Origin: Nitrospirota bacterium
GTDB taxonomy: Bacteria > Nitrospirota > Thermodesulfovibrionia > Thermodesulfovibrionales > Magnetobacteriaceae
Assembly: GCA_015232165.1 (NCBI GenBank)
Contig: JADGAE010000049.1
Coordinates: 1-9,829, forward strand
Reading direction: 5' to 3'
Length of the DNA stretch: 9,829 nucleotides
Position numbers and translations under genes: made by a program
Shown: piece after piece, positions 6,104 to 9,829 of the stretch
Position numbering within the stretch: the first letter of the stretch is position 1
How the letters are laid out: each line of letters begins with the position of its first letter
The notes under the pieces: model-generated
Seen by the model: the letters and a program-made list of their open reading frames with translations, nothing else
Databases searched by the model: none
Told to the model about the DNA's origin: nothing

Positions 6104-7646
6104 AAACCTCCAGGGCTTTTTTATCAACCTTGCCACTACCGATCTTGGGCAGCTCACAGAGGATGTCTATCTTTTTTGGGACCATGTTGGCTGCCATTGT
6201 TGCCTTGCAGAAGGCTGTTATGTCACCCTCGCTTAAGTATACTCCATCCCGTAGGACAACAAAGGCCCTTGGTACCATCCCCCTGAGTTTATCGGCCATT
6301 CCAATCACGGCGGCCTCCGCTATACCGGGGTGCCGGCACAGCGCTATCTCTATCTGCAACGGATAGACCTTGATACCGGCCACCTTGATGAGACCGCTGC
6401 GTCGTTCAACGAAGTAAAAGTATCCCTCGTCGTCCCTGTATACGAGGTCTCCGCTGTGAAATGTATTGACTTGGGTATAGGTTCCGGATGTCTGAGGGGC
6501 TTCGTAAAATCCCGCTACAACGCCCCGTCCCTCAAACACCATCTCTCCGACCTCGCCGCTGTTGGCCTCGGAGCCGTCCTGCCGCAGACACCTGACCGTG
6601 TAATGCGGACAGACCCTGCCCATAGAGCCGTCCATGCGGTAGTGTTTCGGCGTGTTGGCAACGGCTATGCCGGAGGTCTCCGTGCTGCCCCAGACGCTCA
6701 GTATCGGGGTTCCAAAGGTGTCCTTGAAACCGGCAATTGTCGCCGCGGGGGTATACATCCCACCGCTCTCTGCCACCCTGAGACTCTCCAGTGCAACCCC
6801 CTTGCAGTGTGCCAGGAGCATCTCATACATCGGGGTCAGTCCCATCATGGCGGTCACGGAGTGTCTCTTGATCACGGCGGCTATGGTGCGCGGGTTTATC
6901 TCCTCCAGGAGCACCACGGATGCCCCCGTATACAGGGCACGCGCAAAAAGCTCATGCGGATGCGCAAAGGAGGCAAACATACACAGGTGAACGTCCTCCG
7001 CCGTAAACCCCATTGCCTCAACAGCGGCAAGGGTGTTGATGCGGATGTTGTCGTTAGTGGCCAGCGCCCCCTTGGGGCTGCCCGTTGAACCGGTTGTGTA
7101 GTTGAGGTACAGCAGAGCGCCATCTGTAGTACAGCCACACTCATCATCCAAGGGATTCCTTTCTGCGGCAGGACACTCCCGCGCAGACGTAACGGGCCGG
7201 CTTACGCTGTCAAAGGCAACAAGTCCCGGCAGTTGTTTGCCAACCAGGATAATACTGTTTCTGTTATCGGTCTCCGGTTGCAGCGAGTGCAGGAACTTGT
7301 CATGTATTACGATGAAGGCCGGGCGTAGTAAGTGTATAAGCCTATTATAAGCCGAAGCGGGCATCATGTAACTAACCGGCACCGGCACCCCCCCGGCCAT
7401 TACTACCGCAAAAAACGCCAACAACAACTCCGGCACCCGCGGCATGACCAGACAGACCATGTCACCACCCCTAAGCCCCGAATCCCTCAGAAATTGCGCA
7501 AAACCCAGACTCCGCCGATAGAAATCCTCATACGTCAACACCCTGTCGTGGTGATAGATGAAGTTGTGTTGCGGACGTCTAAGGACGTTCTCCCGCAGGG
7601 CATCCAATACAGTCATCTCCGTGATCAGTCCCCCGGCAGTAGTCAC
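6099..7646 (-). CDS. AMP-forming acyl/aryl ligase (adenylate-forming enzyme superfamily)
   Basis: The product has 515 residues, normal for class I adenylate-forming ligases that activate a carboxylate with ATP and usually pass it to CoA. The P-loop signature YTTGSTGSPKG lies at 183-193. WGSTE (319-323) matches the A5 motif. HSGD (397-400) is the A7 Asp region and ERRSGLIKVAGIKVYP (414-429) is the hinge (A8). The C-terminal catalytic lysine is in GSGKVDK, Lys506. All key motifs are present. The substrate cannot be read; general style recalls benzoate- or fatty-acid-CoA ligases. The GTG start at 7646 lies one base after the stop of the sugar transferase, and AAAGGT (minus strand, 7659-7654) is well placed for it. 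The later in-frame ATG at 7616 has no properly spaced site. Tight coupling suggests it acts on the glycolipid pathway begun by its neighbour. No acyl-carrier protein gene is in the window. The stop codon falls in the end of a MITE-like repeat. Confidence 0.9.
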   Translation of the reverse strand: MTTAGGLITEMTVLDALRENVLRRPQHNFIYHHDRVLTYEDFYRRSLGFAQFLRDSGLRGGDMVCLVMPRVPELLLAFFAVVMAGGVPVPVSYMMPASAYNRLIHLLRPAFIVIHDKFLHSLQPETDNRNSIILVGKQLPGLVAFDSVSRPVTSARECPAAERNPLDDECGCTTDGALLYLNYTTGSTGSPKGALATNDNIRINTLAAVEAMGFTAEDVHLCMFASFAHPHELFARALYTGASVVLLEEINPRTIAAVIKRHSVTAMMGLTPMYEMLLAHCKGVALESLRVAESGGMYTPAATIAGFKDTFGTPILSVWGSTETSGIAVANTPKHYRMDGSMGRVCPHYTVRCLRQDGSEANSGEVGEMVFEGRGVVAGFYEAPQTSGTYTQVNTFHSGDLVYRDDEGYFYFVERRSGLIKVAGIKVYPLQIEIALCRHPGIAEAAVIGMADKLRGMVPRAFVVLRDGVYLSEGDITAFCKATMAANMVPKKIDILCELPKIGSGKVDKKALEVL

Positions 7647-7647
7647 A

Positions 7648-8241
7648 TCAGGTACCTTTTTTTCTTATGATGGCCTTCGTTGTTGCCAGAAGAATCTTGA
7701 GGTCCAGCACTAACGACATATTCTGCACGTACTCCAGGTCGTATTTGACCCAATCGCTGAACCTGCAACTGTCCCTGCCGTGTATCTGCCACAACCCTGT
7801 GATGCCTGGCTTAACCGAAAGCCTCACCTGACGCCAGTGGTCATCCCCATGCATCTCGACACTCTCAAGCGGACGGGGCCCCACAAGCGACATCTGCCCC
7901 TTGAGCACGTTTAACAGTTGAGGCAGCTCATCGAGACTCCAGCGCCTGAGAAACCGTCCAATGTCTGTCACGCGCGGGTCGTTTCTGATCTTGAACACGG
8001 GGCCGTCGGTCTCACTTAAGAGTGTATCCTTGAAGCCATCCGCCCCCAGGATCATTGTACGAAACTTGTACATCAGAAATTCCTCCCCCGCAAGACCGCA
8101 GCGCCTCTGTAAGAAAAAAACAGGCCCCCTTGAGTCCAGCTTAATAACTGTTGCAATTATCAGCATTAAGGGAAATAAGAAAAATATCAAGAGCAGACTT
8201 ACTACCCTGTCAATGGTTGCCTTTATGGCTCCTTGTCTCAA
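7648..8241 (-). CDS. Small polyprenyl-phosphate sugar-1-phosphate transferase (bacterial sugar transferase family)
   Basis: The product has 197 residues with the PglC/WcaJ catalytic fold. Residues 11-34 form one membrane helix with Pro24 (LFPLML), matching the proline-broken re-entrant helix of monotopic phosphoglycosyl transferases. KLDSRGPVFFLQRRCG (34-49) and MYKFRTM (57-63) follow, then the catalytic Asp-Glu dyad at 104-105 in SLDELPQLLNVLKGQMSLVGPRP. VKPGITGLWQIHGR (143-156) and WVKYDLEYVQNMSL (164-177) complete the family pattern. It lacks the multi-TM N-terminal half of WbaP/WcaJ. Such enzymes move a sugar-1-phosphate from a UDP-sugar to undecaprenyl phosphate, starting exopolysaccharide, O-antigen or glycoprotein glycan synthesis at the inner membrane. 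The only usable start in the open frame is TTG at 8241; no strong Shine-Dalgarno is seen. It is the first gene of a two-gene unit with the ligase. Confidence 0.92.
   Translation of the reverse strand: MRQGAIKATIDRVVSLLLIFFLFPLMLIIATVIKLDSRGPVFFLQRRCGLAGEEFLMYKFRTMILGADGFKDTLLSETDGPVFKIRNDPRVTDIGRFLRRWSLDELPQLLNVLKGQMSLVGPRPLESVEMHGDDHWRQVRLSVKPGITGLWQIHGRDSCRFSDWVKYDLEYVQNMSLVLDLKILLATTKAIIRKKGT
7654..7659 (-). promoter_or_regulatory. Ribosome binding site inside the transferase 3' end
   Basis: AAAGGT on the minus strand lies seven bases before GTG 7646 and overlaps the last codons of the sugar transferase. It supports the GTG start of the ligase and translational coupling of the two genes. 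Confidence 0.55.
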
Positions 8242-8291
8242 GTTTATCTTAACTGTATTGTTACGCTTTACCGGCTCTAAAAAAACCGTCC

Positions 8292-8323
8292 ATTATAATA
8301 GCATAGACATAAGAGGGTTGTAA
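8292..8323 (-). promoter_or_regulatory. Possible promoter for the transferase-ligase unit
   Basis: On the minus strand a perfect TATAAT (8297-8292) lies 50 bases before the TTG start. The best -35-like hexamer, TTACAA (8323-8318), is 20 bases away, which is too far for an ideal promoter. The call rests mainly on the -10. Confidence 0.35.
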
Positions 8324-8362
8324 ACACTTATTTTCACAGGGCAATAGCATTTGATACATAGG

Positions 8363-8592
8363 TATAGCGTGTTTAGATTGGATTAACTACAAAATTCACC
8401 TTGCTGTAAAAAAATCCTGTGATGATATGTATAGTACGTTTCAAAAAAAAAAAAGGGGCGACTCCGCTCGCACAGAGACGTTACCGCGCCCCCTTTAGAC
8501 CCCCCCGCAAGGGGAGGGGCGAGGCGCCCCGGCCATGAAGAAGTCCCCTTGATCCCATTATTCTTAACCCTAATGTTCTAAACATTTATGCT
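8363..8592. mobile_element. MITE-like repeat element, copy 2 (inverted relative to copy 1)
   Basis: The left end TATAGCGTGTTTAGATTG (8363-8380) matches the right end of copy 1 at 17 of 18 bases. The GC-rich core 8491-8560 matches 6025-5956 inverted, 61 of 70 positions, the best 50 bases differing only by four transitions. The interior also has A12 (8443-8454) followed by GGGGCGACTCCGC, shared with the window end near 9810. The right end is decayed: on the minus strand only TGTTTAGA near 8585-8578 recalls the terminal repeat, so the right border is approximate. No coding sequence is present. The element occupies most of the 408-base gap between the divergent sugar transferase and DUF362 genes; the remaining DNA is AT-rich with no recognisable gene or RNA. 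Confidence 0.55.
8376..8399 (+). repeat. 24-bp exact direct repeat, copy 2
   Basis: It is identical to 5925-5948 and in the same orientation, whereas the adjoining GC-rich cores are inverted relative to each other. The arrangement is explained if this sequence is part of the terminal repeat of the element, present at either end. Confidence 0.9.
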
Positions 8593-8649
8593 CCGTTATT
8601 TATATAAAAATCTATTGCATAAATTTTATTTTTAGGTTACACTTTTAAA

Positions 8650-9774
8650 GTGATTGCAAGAGAGTCATCATACGAATATAAACGTCTCAAAAATGACATC
8701 TTTGATATCCTTAGCGCCTTAGACACCGGCTTTATAGTCGCAGGGAAGACGGTCCTCATCAAGCCCAATCTCCTGCGGGCGGCCCCCGTGGAGCAGGCCA
8801 TCACGACCCATCCGCTGATTGTGCGTGCGGCTGTTGAGTACGTCCTGCAAAAGGGTGCCCGTCCGCTTGTTATGGACAGCCCTGGTATCGGGAAATTCAG
8901 CCGCATTATCAGGGAGACCGGCCTTGCGGATGCACTCAGTGGACTGGAGGTGACGCTTGCCGAGTTTACTGATAGCGTAAAGATAGACTTCTCACTGTCG
9001 GGCAGGACAGTTGACGGTCTGCAAGTAAAGGTCGCAGAGCTTGCCCGTGAGGCGCTTGAGGCAGACTGCATCATAAACCTGCCAAAGCTAAAGACCCATA
9101 TGCAGATGGGTATGACCCTTGCCGTTAAAAACCTCTTTGGTTGTGTCGTAGGCCTGAGAAAGCCACAATGGCACCTCAATATAGGCGAAAACAGCGATCA
9201 TTTTGCCGAAGGCCTGATCTCTATATACATGATGCTGAGACCATCCATAAACATACTTGATGGCATATTGGCCATGGAGGGTGATGGCCCTGGCACTGGT
9301 GGAACGCCAAGGCAGTTGGGTGTGTTGATGGGTGCCAACGACGCACTGGAGATCGATGTCACCGTGTGTCGGATGCTCGGTTTGCAACCGGATTGGCTGC
9401 CCACAAACAAGGTTGCCAGGAAACTGGGGATAATTGGGGACATCAACGTCGATGGCACAATCACACAGATCAATGATTTTGTCATGCCGTCCACCACCTC
9501 CCTGGTGTTTGGTCCGTCGCTGACCAGAAATATTGTCAGACAAAACCTCACCTCAAGACCGGCCGGCAACAAGAAGCTCTGTAAGCTCTGTAACGAGTGT
9601 GTCAACATCTGTCCGGCAAAGGCCATTACAAACGACGGCAAGTCGCTGCACTTTGATTACGAAAAGTGCATCCGGTGCTACTGTTGCAGCGAGGCCTGTC
9701 CACACGGTGCCATTGAGGTACAGAGACCACTGTTGAGCAGGTTGTTTTCACGCCTGAGCAGGTCTAAAGATTAA
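8650..9774 (+). CDS. DUF362 domain protein with C-terminal 2[4Fe-4S] ferredoxin domain
   Basis: The product has 374 residues. The DUF362 domain (about 1-300) shows VLIKPNLL (35-42), THPLIVRAAVEYV, VMDSPGIGKF (74-83), INLPKLKTHMQMGMTLAVKN (142-161) and DGILAMEGDGPGTGG (204-218). The C-terminal ferredoxin domain has two CxxCxxCxxxCP motifs: Cys311, 314, 317, 321 and Cys340, 343, 346, 350, enough for two [4Fe-4S] clusters; Cys345 is extra. No signal peptide or membrane segment is seen, so it is probably cytoplasmic. The family is annotated as iron-sulfur cluster-binding with no settled reaction; an electron-transfer role is inferred. The GTG start at 8650 is the only plausible one after the in-frame TAA at 8620; AGGT at 8634-8637 is 12 bases away, so the ribosome site is poor. 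It is divergent from the sugar transferase and is set between repeat elements. Confidence 0.88.
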   Translation: MIARESSYEYKRLKNDIFDILSALDTGFIVAGKTVLIKPNLLRAAPVEQAITTHPLIVRAAVEYVLQKGARPLVMDSPGIGKFSRIIRETGLADALSGLEVTLAEFTDSVKIDFSLSGRTVDGLQVKVAELAREALEADCIINLPKLKTHMQMGMTLAVKNLFGCVVGLRKPQWHLNIGENSDHFAEGLISIYMMLRPSINILDGILAMEGDGPGTGGTPRQLGVLMGANDALEIDVTVCRMLGLQPDWLPTNKVARKLGIIGDINVDGTITQINDFVMPSTTSLVFGPSLTRNIVRQNLTSRPAGNKKLCKLCNECVNICPAKAITNDGKSLHFDYEKCIRCYCCSEACPHGAIEVQRPLLSRLFSRLSRSKD

Positions 9775-9801
9775 ATTGCCTGTTGAGTTAACTCCGGTCA
9801 A

Positions 9802-9829
9802 GAAAAAAAAAGGGGCGGCTCCGCCCCCC
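9802..9829. repeat. Third repeat-element end with GC hairpin (runs off the window)
   Basis: An A-run (9803-9811) is followed by GGGGCGG-CT-CCGCCCC (9812-9827), a perfect 7-bp inverted repeat. The A-run plus GGGGCGRCTCCGC matches copy 2 at 8446-8467 in the same orientation. Read on the minus strand this is a GC stem followed by T9, a strong intrinsic terminator shape for any gene converging from the right. It lies 37 bases after the DUF362 stop. The rest of the element is outside the window. Confidence 0.6.

Noticed and set aside
5826..6157. Small open frames across 5945-6157 on both strands, with Arg/Gly/Pro-rich products
   Set aside because: They are translations of the GC-rich repeat element, have no ribosome site or domain, and overlap real genes or terminal repeats.
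6330..7088. 252-residue plus-strand open frame opposite the ligase
   Set aside because: It is antisense to an enzyme with all its catalytic motifs, has no domain pattern, and its composition is His/Arg/Gly-rich, as expected of a shadow frame.
8334..8422. TCACAGG / CCTGTGA inverted repeat (8334-8340 and 8416-8422)
   Set aside because: A 7-bp match across 75 bases in AT-rich DNA is weak, it crosses the border of the repeat element, and it has no T-tract; likely chance.
5912..8592. CRISPR array or phage attachment sites from the repeated 24-mer
   Set aside because: There are only two copies 2.4 kb apart with no spacers, no integrase and no tRNA; a MITE-like terminal repeat explains them better.

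Overview
The window looks like a chromosomal segment from a Gram-negative-type, free-living bacterium, perhaps a member of the Nitrospirota or another deep-branching sediment lineage. The basis is an rpoN-hpf-rapZ cluster, a cNMP-binding degenerate receiver protein, a large 7TM-GAF-GAF-GGDEF-EAL signalling protein, a DUF362/ferredoxin protein and GC-rich intergenic repeats. No rRNA or other phylogenetic marker is present, so this assignment is an inference from gene style only.

Left block (1-2503, all +): the last 29 codons of rpoN (sigma-54, RpoN box intact) enter from the left edge. They are followed by long-form hibernation promoting factor (hpf), rapZ, and a protein joining a degenerate CheY-like receiver to a cyclic-nucleotide-binding domain. 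Order and spacing suggest one transcription unit. It resembles the classical rpoN operon, but no ptsN lies between hpf and rapZ.

Middle (2504-5866, +): a 252-base leader with two crossing inverted repeats, one ending in a T8 tract, and a hairpin that could mask the ribosome binding site. It precedes a 1036-residue membrane protein with seven TM helices, two tandem Cys-rich GAF domains, a GGDEF domain (motif reads NGDEF) and an apparently intact EAL domain. This is a cyclic-di-GMP turnover protein, more likely a phosphodiesterase.

Right block (5867-9829): a minus-strand two-gene unit encodes a small monotopic sugar-phosphate transferase (TTG start) and, one base later, an AMP-forming acyl/aryl ligase (GTG start). 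It is bracketed by two oppositely oriented copies of a roughly 190-230 bp MITE-like element with terminal inverted repeats; the left copy supplies the ligase stop codon. A plus-strand DUF362 protein with a C-terminal 2[4Fe-4S] ferredoxin domain (GTG start) follows. The poly-A/GC-hairpin end of a third copy closes the window. Together the right block suggests an envelope-glycan or lipid modification module beside an iron-sulfur protein of unknown role, in a region shaped by small non-autonomous repeats.
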